Origin: a virus
Strand: one strand, 5' to 3'
Length of the DNA stretch: 38,937 nt
Virus record (IMG/VR): IMGVR_UViG_3300021197_001262
Location: 1-38,937 of that record
The number at the start of each line of letters is the position of its first letter. Position 1 is the stretch's first letter. Below are positions 6,826-15,809 of this stretch, in pieces. The position numbers and the translations under genes are program-made. The notes below the pieces were generated by a model. It saw only the letters and a program-made list of their open reading frames with translations. It was not told where the DNA came from and searched no databases.

Positions 6826-7253
6826 GTATTTAACCATTCTTTTACGTCAAAATTAGGGCAACTCTTTTTAACATTAGGAAAATCTCTATGCCCTTTTGTT
6901 TCTATACCCTTAAATTGGCTTGTTATTATTTTCACTACAGCTTCCATCGTTAGCATTTGTTCTGGTGTTCTAGTGTCTGAATCTTCTCCGTTAGCATCTA
7001 AACCTCCTTCGTAGCACATTGATATAGAATCTATATTAAAGCCTTTTACATGCGCTCCTACTTCCTCCCATATATCCCCATCATTATCCCTATCTCTTCC
7101 AAGTTCTAAAGACCCATCTTTTCTAACATAGTAATGATAACCAACATCTGACCACCCTCTTTTTAAATGCCATTTCTTTACTCTTTCAATTGAAACATCT
7201 TGGTCAATTCTAGTAGCTGTACAATGTATCGCTAAATATTTTGGTTCTCTCAT
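6810..7253 (-). CDS. N-acetylmuramoyl-L-alanine amidase (endolysin)
   Basis: 147 residues, similar in length to T7 lysozyme. Zinc ligands are visible: His10 in LAIHCTAT, a histidine in KGHRDFPNVKKSCPNF near residue 122, and the cysteine near 130. This is the Amidase_2/PGRP fold, which cuts between the sugar and peptide parts of peptidoglycan. There is no signal peptide, so it needs a holin to leave the cytoplasm. Four membrane-protein genes upstream are candidates. It is the last gene of the late operon; its end overlaps a small-RNA promoter. Confidence 0.93.
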   Translation of the reverse strand: MREPKYLAIHCTATRIDQDVSIERVKKWHLKRGWSDVGYHYYVRKDGSLELGRDRDNDGDIWEEVGAHVKGFNIDSISMCYEGGLDANGEDSDTRTPEQMLTMEAVVKIITSQFKGIETKGHRDFPNVKKSCPNFDVKEWLNTFLHK

Positions 7254-7337
7254 AATAAATTATTTTAAATAAGCCCCACCGTAAGTAGCAAGGAACAACT
7301 TTTTTTTAATGTTGGTGTCGATTTAAACCAATTACTA

Positions 7338-7679
7338 CTATTTTAATATTGCAACAACTCCAACCCCCAAAGCTATCAACGTCATTTTAATTATGTTTTT
7401 GTTCTTTCTTTTTATCTTGGTTTCTTGATTGTGTATTATCTGTTCCTGAATAGATATTTTTTCGTCTTTGATTTCTTCACGTTGTTTTGACCTCTCTATA
7501 ACCTTTGATTGATTATTTATTACAGTGTCTTTCTTTTCGCTATTAATAAAACATTCAAGACTTCTTTTATCTTGCTTTAAAGTATAGCATATACAACTAT
7601 CTTGGGTTGTATTTTGCCCGTAAGCTATCCCTATCTTTAATGTAATCAATAGAATCAATAGTAAATATTTCGATCTCAT
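7338..7679 (-). CDS. Secreted coiled-coil protein with C-terminal membrane segment, spanin-like
   Basis: 113 residues. A signal peptide (YLLLILLITLKIGIAYG) is followed by a short region with three cysteines, a long charged coiled coil (about 50-90) and a hydrophobic end (MTLIALGVGVVAIL). No lipobox is seen. Its first 83 bases overlap the end of the previous gene in another frame, as in Rz/Rz1 spanin pairs. It could be the envelope-bridging spanin or one half of it (inference from layout and topology). Confidence 0.65.
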   Translation of the reverse strand: MRSKYLLLILLITLKIGIAYGQNTTQDSCICYTLKQDKRSLECFINSEKKDTVINNQSKVIERSKQREEIKDEKISIQEQIIHNQETKIKRKNKNIIKMTLIALGVGVVAILK

Positions 7680-7866
7680 GCTTAAGTATATTAATGTTAT
7701 TTTCTAAACTATCAGTATTTAAATCTATCAATTTATTGTCTAAAGAATCTAATTTATTATTTAAAACTTTTATAGACGAATTGATATCGCTATTGTCCGA
7801 TTGACCAAACAACATTAATACTACAAATCCCGCAATTATTAATATGGTGTTTAAATCAATTTTCAT
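7597..7866 (-). CDS. Small membrane coiled-coil protein, candidate inner-membrane spanin
   Basis: 89 residues. One N-terminal membrane segment (TILIIAGFVVLMLFG, 7-21) is followed by a leucine/asparagine-rich coiled coil (SIKVLNNKLDSLDNKLIDL). This is the shape of Rz-type proteins: anchored inside, reaching into the periplasm. It overlaps the next gene by 83 bases and the previous by 11. Confidence 0.65.
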   Translation of the reverse strand: MKIDLNTILIIAGFVVLMLFGQSDNSDINSSIKVLNNKLDSLDNKLIDLNTDSLENNINILKHEIEIFTIDSIDYIKDRDSLRAKYNPR

Positions 7867-8089
7867 TAGTAGTCTTATTTTTAATCTTATCTATTACAGT
7901 AAGTGCTAATGTACCACCTCCAAGACCAAGGAATCCTAAACAAACGGTTAAAGCTGAGTTATTAACTTCTGGTTGTAAAATTATATACCAACCCATCAAA
8001 ATAGAATTAGCAAAAGAAACTAAAGTAGTTAAAGATTTTCTACTATAATCACCATTACTATTCTTTAATGTGTCGTTTATTATTTTCAT
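7856..8089 (-). CDS. Holin-like protein, two membrane segments
   Basis: 77 residues with two hydrophobic stretches (about 22-40 and 45-64, the second rich in glycine: CLGFLGLGGGTLAL) and a charged tail. Size, topology and position next to the amidase fit a class II holin. No name is assigned because holins share little sequence. It overlaps the upstream gene as ATGA (8086-8089). Confidence 0.65.
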   Translation of the reverse strand: MKIINDTLKNSNGDYSRKSLTTLVSFANSILMGWYIILQPEVNNSALTVCLGFLGLGGGTLALTVIDKIKNKTTNEN

Positions 8090-8376
8090 TTCTCTAATCT
8101 CTTTTCATGATATTCAACCATTATTTTTAACTGAGCAATAACTATATCTGTTTTCTTTTGAGACTCTGCTATTTCTCCATGAGATTTAGTTAATTCACTT
8201 AACAGCTTATAAGTATCATTGTGTTTGTCTTCGTTAGCTTTTAAAACTAATTTAATAACATATCCTGACAATACAAACAATAAGGTGAAAAGACCACCAA
8301 CTATTAAAGCTGGATACCAATTACCCTTACTTGCTTCTTCTATTACCTTTATTAGCTCTTGCTCTCTTGTGTCCAT
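8086..8376 (-). CDS. Membrane protein with coiled-coil tail, possible BhlA-like holin
   Basis: 96 residues: a short charged N-terminus, one membrane segment (ALIVGGLFTLLFVLSGYVIKLVL, about 23-45), then a helical charged tail. BhlA/UviB-type holins have this shape. It may instead be an accessory or antiholin. Confidence 0.6.
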   Translation of the reverse strand: MDTREQELIKVIEEASKGNWYPALIVGGLFTLLFVLSGYVIKLVLKANEDKHNDTYKLLSELTKSHGEIAESQKKTDIVIAQLKIMVEYHEKRLEK

Positions 8377-8783
8377 ATTGAGTTTAAAAATGTAAAAACT
8401 GCCGTTATAGTAAACATAATAAGCACTTTTAAATAAATTATACTAGGTTTTGAATTATCTATAATTTCACTACTTACTGACATTTTTATTAATCCATAAG
8501 TTAATCCAGCAACAAACCAAGCTCCTATCATAATACTTATAACTTTAAAGTGCTTAGGAATATTAGGAACCATAAAAGGTAACGAGACGCCTATAAATCC
8601 TAATGTTAGATGAAGTATAGTGTAATACACATCTTTAAAATATAGTCCATGTTTAACCTTTGTTAATCCACATTCATTTGTTTCTAAATATAAAACATCA
8701 AAAGCTCCTGAATCTGCAAATAGTGGGGGAATCAAATTAAGCATACACATTAATAAAATGAGTATGACTGATAATTTTACCAT
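8352..8783 (-). CDS. Multi-pass membrane protein of the lysis region
   Basis: 143 residues with about four hydrophobic segments (2-22, 55-72, 82-102, 119-136), the first perhaps a signal sequence. It overlaps the following gene by 25 bases. Function unknown; a holin-like or superinfection-exclusion role is possible. Confidence 0.6.
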   Translation of the reverse strand: MVKLSVILILLMCMLNLIPPLFADSGAFDVLYLETNECGLTKVKHGLYFKDVYYTILHLTLGFIGVSLPFMVPNIPKHFKVISIMIGAWFVAGLTYGLIKMSVSSEIIDNSKPSIIYLKVLIMFTITAVFTFLNSIWTQESKS

Positions 8784-8950
8784 GAAGGCGGTTCATTTGG
8801 ATGGACTAAAGGTCCTCCTTCACTAGCGCAAACATACTCTAATCCAAACGTCGTATTTGTCCCCTCATCTACGTTGTCAAAGATTATTTCTGATGTCTTT
8901 TCAGTATTATCATCTAATGAGATAACAGCTGTAATAGTTATTTTTGCCAT
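8777..8950 (-). CDS. Small hypothetical protein, 57 residues
   Basis: Begins MAKITITAVISLDDNTEK and ends GGPLVHPNEPPSW. Beta-rich look. Its stop lies inside the start region of the membrane-protein gene (7-base overlap), which supports real translation. It sits between tail-fibre genes and the lysis genes. Confidence 0.65.
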   Translation of the reverse strand: MAKITITAVISLDDNTEKTSEIIFDNVDEGTNTTFGLEYVCASEGGPLVHPNEPPSW

Positions 8951-8969
8951 TTTTGTTTGTTTATTTGTT

Positions 8970-8977
8970 CAAAGTTA
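8970..8977 (-). promoter_or_regulatory. Isolated -7-like box TAACTTTG
   Basis: Matches TAnnTTTG 20 bases before the gene at 8950, but has no TTG at the right distance. The same block (TTGTTCAAA then TTA on the plus strand) recurs at 9754-9766 before the next gene. It may be a weak or activator-dependent late promoter. Confidence 0.3.
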
Positions 8978-8985
8978 ATAATTTA

Positions 8986-9741
8986 CTATCGTTGTGTTAC
9001 TTTGCAATACCATCCACGAACTACTACATCACATGTTTTATCTGATTTCATTTGAAACCTTGCAAAGTTATCTAAAGTATTAGAATCACCCATATAAACA
9101 CCGTTGTATCTATTTACATTATAAGTTCCAGCTGTTTTATAATTCTGCTCAGCCACAAAAGGTATTTGATAACTTCCGTCGCCATCAGCCATAAGTAAAA
9201 ACACGTCTATTTCTGTATTTGTACTAACTGTAGTAACCTCTAAATCTAAACGTATATCTACGGTGTCACCTAGTTTTAATTCACTCCAGTCAAATCTATT
9301 GTTATCAGCATCGTAAACGTCAGCAATTCCAAAAGGAGGGTAATCCTTATTTGTAAAACCTCCTAATTCATCATTAGTTAAATCTACAAAACCACCACCT
9401 CCAGTAATAGTAATAGGTGTTATTGCAGTTGCTGAATCATTGTAGTCAAACCAACCTGCCCCATTCGCTGAGGCATCAGACTTTCCCGTATTTTCGTTTT
9501 TCCAAACTTCAAAAGTAGCTAAGTCTGTGAAGTCCGTTCCATTTTCAGCTATTATATCTGTCATCGGAACATTACTCATACCTGTAACATCTAAACCTCT
9601 GTAGATAAATCTAAAAGATGTTGATGATGTGTTTGATTTTGCTATCCTAACCTCTGATTTAGGACAGTCGTTAACTGTGAATGGGTCTTCTGTGTCTATT
9701 GCATAGAAATAATTCCCTTTTATTGATAAGTTCCAAGCCAT
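8986..9741 (-). CDS. Probable tail fibre or appendage protein
   Basis: 251 residues, beta-rich, with asparagine/aspartate/threonine-rich loops and a glycine run (TITGGGGFV). No membrane segment. Position right after the large tail-tip protein suggests a fibre, base-plate appendage or cell-binding subunit. I do not recognise the family. Confidence 0.6.
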   Translation of the reverse strand: MAWNLSIKGNYFYAIDTEDPFTVNDCPKSEVRIAKSNTSSTSFRFIYRGLDVTGMSNVPMTDIIAENGTDFTDLATFEVWKNENTGKSDASANGAGWFDYNDSATAITPITITGGGGFVDLTNDELGGFTNKDYPPFGIADVYDADNNRFDWSELKLGDTVDIRLDLEVTTVSTNTEIDVFLLMADGDGSYQIPFVAEQNYKTAGTYNVNRYNGVYMGDSNTLDNFARFQMKSDKTCDVVVRGWYCKVTQR

Positions 9742-9758
9742 TTTTCGATAGTTTTGTT

Positions 9759-9766
9759 CAAATTTA
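9759..9766 (-). promoter_or_regulatory. Isolated -7-like box TAAATTTG
   Basis: Matches TAnnTTTG 18 bases before the start at 9741, without a -33 box at 19 bases. See the related block at 8970. Confidence 0.3.
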
Positions 9767-9778
9767 CTAAATTATTTA

Positions 9779-12472
9779 TTAATATACGTGGTTTCTCACG
9801 TTTAAAAATCTTCTATTGTTTGCCACGTTTACAGCTTGAGGTATTCCGTTTGATGCTGTAGCTATATAATTAGTTGAGTTCCATTGGCAATTAAACCCCC
9901 ATAGTGTTAGGTTTCCAAAAATTACAGTATAAGGTCTAAATCCGTCTCCGTTATTGTTTATTGGTGCAAATTCTTGTAGATTCATAACTCTAAAATCGTT
10001 GTAAGTTCCAACAACTAAAGAGCTTGCATTTGACACAGCCATTGATAACATACCAAAGTAGTGAGTTATTTGATAACCTAATTTCGTAGCATTATCAATT
10101 ACATAATCTGGAGTACTTCCGTCACTATTATCGTTCCATGCTCCACCCATATCGTTAGTAAACCTAACAGTATTCCCAAATGGACTTGTAAAATCCAAAG
10201 TTAAATAATCGACATTTCTACCTGCTTGTGTATCTCCATCATCTCCAGCAACCATAACAGACTTACCGCTTTTTGTAGGGTTATATCTACTGTCAGGAAC
10301 GGAAGGGATGGCTACTATATCCTCCATAGAAGGAATATTAGAAACAACTCCATTGCTATCTGTAAAATTAATATTAGGAAGATTTAAAGTACTTCCACTA
10401 TTTACATCAACGTCATAACTTCCGCTTGAGTTTATAACTTTCGACTTCTTACAAACTACTTCACCTGTTACAGTAGGGAAATGCCACGTCACACCTTGAA
10501 CTAGTTGTATTGAACCATCAAATAAACTTACAGAGTTTTGTTGTCTTTTTGAAAGAATTACATCTATTCCCGTTACTCTACTTCCTACATTGTATTTTAT
10601 TTCCTCTCTATTATCATTGTCAAGAACACAATCATAAATTTTTAAAGCTTGTAAAGTGTTACTTCTGTTGTGGTCTGACATTCTCCAAACAGAAGCACTT
10701 AAAACAATCTTATGCAGTCTATCAATATGGCACTCTGTTGCATCAAAATGATTCAATATGTAAGTGTCTTTACTTTTAATAGACGATACCCTATTTTCGT
10801 TTCTTACCGTAAAATTAGACTCGCTAAATACATTAGGTTGCCATTGCCCAAACATACCTCTAAACCTATAAGAATCCTCGAAACCACTATCAGCATAATT
10901 TATTATTGATTCGTTGTAAAGAGTTTCAAAATTATTTTGATAAAGAACCCTAACAGAACCCTCGGCATTTTCAGAAGTGTATTCCTCTAAGTTGTAAACT
11001 CCTATATCTTCAGTTATTTCTATACCAGCTACTGTAAACACCTTTTTTATATGATAACATCCCACACCTTTATTAACTAAGTAGTGCCTCCAGTTGTAAA
11101 CAAAAGCCGAAACGTTACTATCGTTAGGAAATCCAGAAGAAAAGTCTACACCGTTATTTTCTAAAAGCTCACTACCTTTGTATATTTTAAATTCGCAAGT
11201 ATCTGTATCACTTTGATTTTTGTGGGCAACTCCTGTAATATCGTTATAAATTATATCATCTAATAAGTAAGATGCTAACTTTAACTCTGGCAAACATTCG
11301 CAACAATCTGACTTAAATTCATCCTCTAATTTTGGAGTAGGTAAAGAAGGTACTGGAAATTCTTTTTTACTTCTTTCTGAATATTCTCCAGTGCTTTCAA
11401 AGCATCTAGCTGTTAACTTTATATTATCCCCATTAGTAAGCTTAGAAGGGTCTAAAACACAAGTCAGCTCAAAAGATTTGTTTGCTCCAGTTATATTATT
11501 TAAAAATAACTTTGTATTAGTATCAAATGGTAAAAGAGGGCTTTGAGGTTGTCCTAATTGGTCGTAAAAAGAAGATATTAAGTATCTATTACTGTTTTCA
11601 AAGTTTTCAACCGTTACAGTTGCATAGTCAATATCTATAGTTGTGTTCAAAGGCATATCTCCCTTTACTACAACTTTTACAAGCTCACCAGCTACAGGAA
11701 CAGTTAACGGCGTGTTATCGGATAATTTATAAAACTCCCAAGTCCAATTAATTTTATCGTTGTCGTCGTAATCTCTTATTGAAAAAGCGTAATTATTTAC
11801 ATAGTTTCCATCTGGAGTTTCAACTTCAACCCTTTGGTATATATTCCATCCGTTTTGCTCATACCATCTCCAATTATTAGTTGCGTTAACTCCAAAAATA
11901 GATGTTAATTGCGGTAATGTTTGAAAGTATCTCCAATTTATTAAGTTAGGTAATAATAATTCTAAATTATCTCCTACTGTATTTATAACTGCTTTATTGT
12001 TTATTGCGCCACTAGGGAAGAAGTTTATCCAATCCATATCAATAACAGCGTTATAAACTAAATATCCACCTATATAAGTGTTAGGAGTTGGAATATTATA
12101 CGAATATAAAGTATAAGTATCTATACCATCAGAAATAACAACCGATGTCTTTATATTGTTTATAATCTCATTTGCGTTCATTTTCTTGTACATATGAAGA
12201 TTAACATCATCTTCAATAATCAAGTCTTTTGCAAAGTCTATACAAGGTGCTGTGTCTGCTAAACATTCAATCCCGTTTTCTGTTTGATTACCAGAAGTAT
12301 ATGAGTATCTTATTGTAACAACTAGAGCGCCAGTTCCTCCTATCTCTGAAATTCCATAACAATCACAATCTAATTCATGAAATTTGTAAACGCCGTTAAC
12401 ATCTAATGTTCCATCAAAAGAAATATTTTGTTGAACCCCATCAGATAATCTAAATATTATATAGTTAGTCAT
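9779..12472 (-). CDS. Large tail-tip/fibre protein with probable C-type-lectin-like (DUF1566/Lcl) C-terminus
   Basis: 897 residues. The body is beta-rich; a cysteine cluster (KSDCCECLPELK) lies near residue 390. The last 150-160 residues hold FTNDMGGAWNDNSDGSTP, then VIDNATKLGYQ and YNDFRVMNLQEF. These resemble the RFTD..G and (N/D)WRLPN..EL signatures of DUF1566/Lcl domains, a C-type-lectin-like fold used by phage receptor-binding proteins. It therefore probably recognises the host surface. The start overlaps the previous stop by one base. Confidence 0.65.
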   Translation of the reverse strand: MTNYIIFRLSDGVQQNISFDGTLDVNGVYKFHELDCDCYGISEIGGTGALVVTIRYSYTSGNQTENGIECLADTAPCIDFAKDLIIEDDVNLHMYKKMNANEIINNIKTSVVISDGIDTYTLYSYNIPTPNTYIGGYLVYNAVIDMDWINFFPSGAINNKAVINTVGDNLELLLPNLINWRYFQTLPQLTSIFGVNATNNWRWYEQNGWNIYQRVEVETPDGNYVNNYAFSIRDYDDNDKINWTWEFYKLSDNTPLTVPVAGELVKVVVKGDMPLNTTIDIDYATVTVENFENSNRYLISSFYDQLGQPQSPLLPFDTNTKLFLNNITGANKSFELTCVLDPSKLTNGDNIKLTARCFESTGEYSERSKKEFPVPSLPTPKLEDEFKSDCCECLPELKLASYLLDDIIYNDITGVAHKNQSDTDTCEFKIYKGSELLENNGVDFSSGFPNDSNVSAFVYNWRHYLVNKGVGCYHIKKVFTVAGIEITEDIGVYNLEEYTSENAEGSVRVLYQNNFETLYNESIINYADSGFEDSYRFRGMFGQWQPNVFSESNFTVRNENRVSSIKSKDTYILNHFDATECHIDRLHKIVLSASVWRMSDHNRSNTLQALKIYDCVLDNDNREEIKYNVGSRVTGIDVILSKRQQNSVSLFDGSIQLVQGVTWHFPTVTGEVVCKKSKVINSSGSYDVDVNSGSTLNLPNINFTDSNGVVSNIPSMEDIVAIPSVPDSRYNPTKSGKSVMVAGDDGDTQAGRNVDYLTLDFTSPFGNTVRFTNDMGGAWNDNSDGSTPDYVIDNATKLGYQITHYFGMLSMAVSNASSLVVGTYNDFRVMNLQEFAPINNNGDGFRPYTVIFGNLTLWGFNCQWNSTNYIATASNGIPQAVNVANNRRFLNVRNHVY

Positions 12473-13884
12473 TATAAATAAGTATGTATTAAATTGTTTG
12501 CATGGTCGTTTAATGTTGTAACGTCGAAATATTCCCCTAAAATTGGCAAGTATTTTTTAGCTTCACCCCTCCAAGATAAAAGATTAACAGTATCTGAGTA
12601 GTTAGAAGCTGAGAAAGTAGAGCTTTCTACTCTAGCTAGCAAACAAAAAACGTTATCTAAGTTAGTTGTATCTGAAAACTTATCTATAAATGGTTGATTA
12701 GGTGTTGTATCTCCTTCTAAAGTTAAAGTACTTCCAGAAATAGAAGCTTCTACATTTATTGTTACTTTCTCTCCATTATCACCTATAAAGCTGTCAAAGT
12801 TTATTATTGTTGATGTTGTGGGTATGTTAGCGTTCTCAGCAAATGTAGTATGTTGTAAGTGTGAATAATCACCTTTGTTATTGTTTTGAGATGCTGAATA
12901 CTTATCGCTATTACTTATGTCGTTAAAGAATATTAAACCAACATCACTTCCAAATCCATTTCCAATCAAAGTTTGTATATCTATTTTAAAAAAGCTTTGT
13001 TTTGAATAGTCAAATCCATCAATTACATTAGTTCCGTCGTTCCATTCTACAGAAGTTACTTCAAAATTATTAGGGTTTTGGTTAAAGTTCTCATCTCTAA
13101 ATCCAGAATTACCATCTCCAGAAGGTTTAAAACCATCAGATAAAACTACAGCTGGATTATTCCATATCCTAAAGAAAGAAGTCTCTATATATGGAGTTAC
13201 ACAATCCACGTCAAAAGAATAGTTTTCGAAATTCGATAAATACAACCACCAGTAAAAGCTAATTTCTATAGTGTAGTTTCTAGCTCTTCCAGACTTAGTG
13301 TCTTCAATTCTAGTTATTGTATAGTCTATAATCCCTCCTCCGCTCTTATTACCTACTAAATTTAAAGGTAAAGTAGACCCAACTGTCATTGCTGATATGT
13401 CATTTTCTTGAAGCGTTATACTAGTTGCATCAATTAAACTTTCTATGCCTGAGCTTTGAGTATTGGGAATTAAATTTATATTTGTTCTTATTGCTTCTGG
13501 AGCTTTATCAACGTAAAGTTCACCAGACACTAGTACATCAGAAAAACCAAAGGTTGTTGCAGTTATCGCTTCATTACCAGATGTTATATTAACGGTAAAA
13601 GTTCCAGTTATTTGATTAGTATTATCTATGTTGGATAATGCACTAAATACATTTACCACGTCACCAGAAGCAACCCCTAATTCAGCCCATGTTAAGCCAT
13701 TTAAAGTAAGTATGTTACTATTGTCAGATACAGATATTGACAAGTCAAAAGATAAGTTAGTGCCGAAATAAACCTCGTAATCTACTTCATAAGTTCCTTT
13801 ATCTCCTTGATTCGCTATAGGCATAGAGCCTATTATAGTTCTTCCTAAGTGGTCTTTATAACTTCTATTTACTACCTGTAACAT
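12472..13884 (-). CDS. Tail structural protein
   Basis: 470 residues, beta-rich, low in cysteine, with Ser/Thr/Asn-rich stretches. The N-terminus begins MLQVVNRSYKDHLGRTIIGS. No family recognised. Position between the tape-measure/tail-tip genes and the fibre suggests a base-plate or fibre subunit. It overlaps both neighbours by a few bases. Confidence 0.6.
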   Translation of the reverse strand: MLQVVNRSYKDHLGRTIIGSMPIANQGDKGTYEVDYEVYFGTNLSFDLSISVSDNSNILTLNGLTWAELGVASGDVVNVFSALSNIDNTNQITGTFTVNITSGNEAITATTFGFSDVLVSGELYVDKAPEAIRTNINLIPNTQSSGIESLIDATSITLQENDISAMTVGSTLPLNLVGNKSGGGIIDYTITRIEDTKSGRARNYTIEISFYWWLYLSNFENYSFDVDCVTPYIETSFFRIWNNPAVVLSDGFKPSGDGNSGFRDENFNQNPNNFEVTSVEWNDGTNVIDGFDYSKQSFFKIDIQTLIGNGFGSDVGLIFFNDISNSDKYSASQNNNKGDYSHLQHTTFAENANIPTTSTIINFDSFIGDNGEKVTINVEASISGSTLTLEGDTTPNQPFIDKFSDTTNLDNVFCLLARVESSTFSASNYSDTVNLLSWRGEAKKYLPILGEYFDVTTLNDHANNLIHTYL

Positions 13885-14110
13885 TGTCTAAGTCTTTTAA
13901 TTTGTTTTCGTTCTTCTTAATAATGCTATTTACTACAGCTTCTACACTACTACTATTATTGCTTTTAGATAGGTTAACTAAGTTTTGAATATCTTTAGAA
14001 ATAGAAGGGTCAACGTCTTTTATTAATGGTATTGTCTTTAAAGCTGTTTCCATACTTACATCTAACATTTCTAAAGACTTTTGTAAACTGTTTATAACAT
14101 CATTCTTCAT
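13865..14110 (-). CDS. Small helical protein in the tail operon
   Basis: 81 residues, nearly all helical (DVINSLQKSLEMLDVSMETALKTI), lysine-rich end. Overlaps the upstream gene by 11 bases and the downstream by 20. Possibly a tail chaperone or minor tail component. Confidence 0.6.
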   Translation of the reverse strand: MKNDVINSLQKSLEMLDVSMETALKTIPLIKDVDPSISKDIQNLVNLSKSNNSSSVEAVVNSIIKKNENKLKDLDNVTGSK

Positions 14111-15809
14111 ATACTTTTATACTTTTTATGTTTTCAGACCATTCTGTTTTAGCTTCTCTATAATCTATATTTGCGCTAGAACTTTCTGGAAAATACTCCA
14201 TTCCTATAACCTCCACCTCTTTACCTTCCAAATTTACTAAATTATTTTGTATAATAGATAAAAACTTCTCGTTGTTCATTCTCACTGGTGTTTCTAACGT
14301 TTCAATACTTAAATTGTTTTTAGAGCTATCTATTAAATGATAATTTGAATACAATGAGTTTGCACCTATTTTAGATAAATAATTGCTAGTCTGCCTACCT
14401 CCAACTTGATAAAGTAATTTAGTTACAACAAATTGTTCTTGAGATATTGCCAATATACCTATTCTTTCGTCTAATTGAGATTGATAAGAAGTTCCAAGTA
14501 ATTTGTCCGAAACTTTAGCTAACCTTTTTAAAAACTCTTCAATCTTTGTACCTTCTTTTATAGTTCCTAATGCAAAATTTATTCTATTATCATCAAAGCC
14601 TTTAATTATAGTTAAGTCATCTTCAATAACTCCATCTGGCACACTTTTGTATTCAACCCTCAAGCCTTGAGGATTGTCGAAAAGCATTTTATCGCTTGAA
14701 TCATTTGTATAACTTAATATTTTAGTATTCCAAATCCTTGACATATCAAGCGTTATTTCAGTCTCTTTTTCAGATTGCGAATTAAAGTTTAAATCAAGAT
14801 TTGTAGCGTGTATATCTGTAGAGGTTTGTTTAGGTTCTAAAGTCAATATTCCACCTCCTATTCTAGGTCTAATATTAAACATTTTACAAAGTTCTGTTAT
14901 TAATATTCCACAAGTCGGTATAGTATCCGAAGCGGTAGGATAACCTCTATTTAAAATCCTTTCATCTTCATTTAATAATAGTTGAAAAAACTTTTTATTT
15001 TGGTAATCTATCGGAACAGGAAGAACAGTTAGTTTCTTAAACTCATCTTTTAAACTACTTTGATACTGTATGTTAAACTTAGCTAAAGATACATTAAGCA
15101 AAGTGTCAACAGTCATTGCTTTAAAGTTCCTTAAAGGCGGATGTAGCAACTCAAAAACTCTAGTAACTAAGTTTTTTATAGCTATAGTTAATAGAACTAA
15201 TACAGCTATATCTAAAGCAACTAACAAACTAAACCTAATTATCATACCTGTACTTGGAGGTATTGAAGAAGTAGCTCCAATCAAATCAGCTATTCTTGTT
15301 CTTAGTTTCTCAGTTCTGTTAATGGCTTCATTAGTCAATGTGAATATTGTGCTAGATATACCTATTATTTTAATGCCTATATCATCAGGTATGACAGCGT
15401 AAGGTATATTAACAAAATGAGAGTCGTTTATATCTCCGTTTTGCTTTAGATATTCAAAAGTTAAAGTATCTATAGAAGTTTTAATATTGTCTTTTTCTTC
15501 TAAAGCTTTTATTGTTACTTCAGCTAAAGAACCTCTTATTTTTACACCTTGATACAAATCAGCAAAGTAGTTATTATTCTGATCGTCTATTTTTATGTTG
15601 TATGAAGGCATTTGCTGAACTCCTACATCGTTTAAATGTCTCATTAACTCGTTATATCCTTCTTCTGGTAAAACAACCTTACTACTAGTTGTAAAACTGT
15701 TCTCCCACTCTCCGAACTCGTCAGGGAATACAGCAGATAAAGAAAATGTATCTTTGTTAGTTGGTACAAATTCAACTCCATTAATAAAATGCTTAATTCT
15801 ATTTATCAT
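14100..15809 (-). CDS. Tail-tip/hub protein following the tape measure
   Basis: 569 residues directly after the tape-measure gene (TAATG overlap), the place of the distal tail or hub protein. The N-terminus (HFINGVEFVPTNKDTFSLSAVFPDEFGEWENSF) resembles the start of similar proteins in Bacteroidota phages as I recall them. Unusual: residues about 188-212 form a strong hydrophobic segment (MIIRFSLLVALDIAVLVLLTI), which would suit membrane insertion during DNA entry or an internal channel. Confidence 0.65.
   Translation of the reverse strand: MINRIKHFINGVEFVPTNKDTFSLSAVFPDEFGEWENSFTTSSKVVLPEEGYNELMRHLNDVGVQQMPSYNIKIDDQNNNYFADLYQGVKIRGSLAEVTIKALEEKDNIKTSIDTLTFEYLKQNGDINDSHFVNIPYAVIPDDIGIKIIGISSTIFTLTNEAINRTEKLRTRIADLIGATSSIPPSTGMIIRFSLLVALDIAVLVLLTIAIKNLVTRVFELLHPPLRNFKAMTVDTLLNVSLAKFNIQYQSSLKDEFKKLTVLPVPIDYQNKKFFQLLLNEDERILNRGYPTASDTIPTCGILITELCKMFNIRPRIGGGILTLEPKQTSTDIHATNLDLNFNSQSEKETEITLDMSRIWNTKILSYTNDSSDKMLFDNPQGLRVEYKSVPDGVIEDDLTIIKGFDDNRINFALGTIKEGTKIEEFLKRLAKVSDKLLGTSYQSQLDERIGILAISQEQFVVTKLLYQVGGRQTSNYLSKIGANSLYSNYHLIDSSKNNLSIETLETPVRMNNEKFLSIIQNNLVNLEGKEVEVIGMEYFPESSSANIDYREAKTEWSENIKSIKVYEE

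Noticed and set aside
7254-7337. Terminator or small gene in the gap between the amidase and the spanin-like gene
   Set aside because: Only a weak CAAC/GTTG pairing around an A-run and no frame of note.
10510-10909. Two overlapping plus-strand frames in the fibre gene
   Set aside because: Odd composition, no start context, and fully inside a well-formed gene on the other strand.
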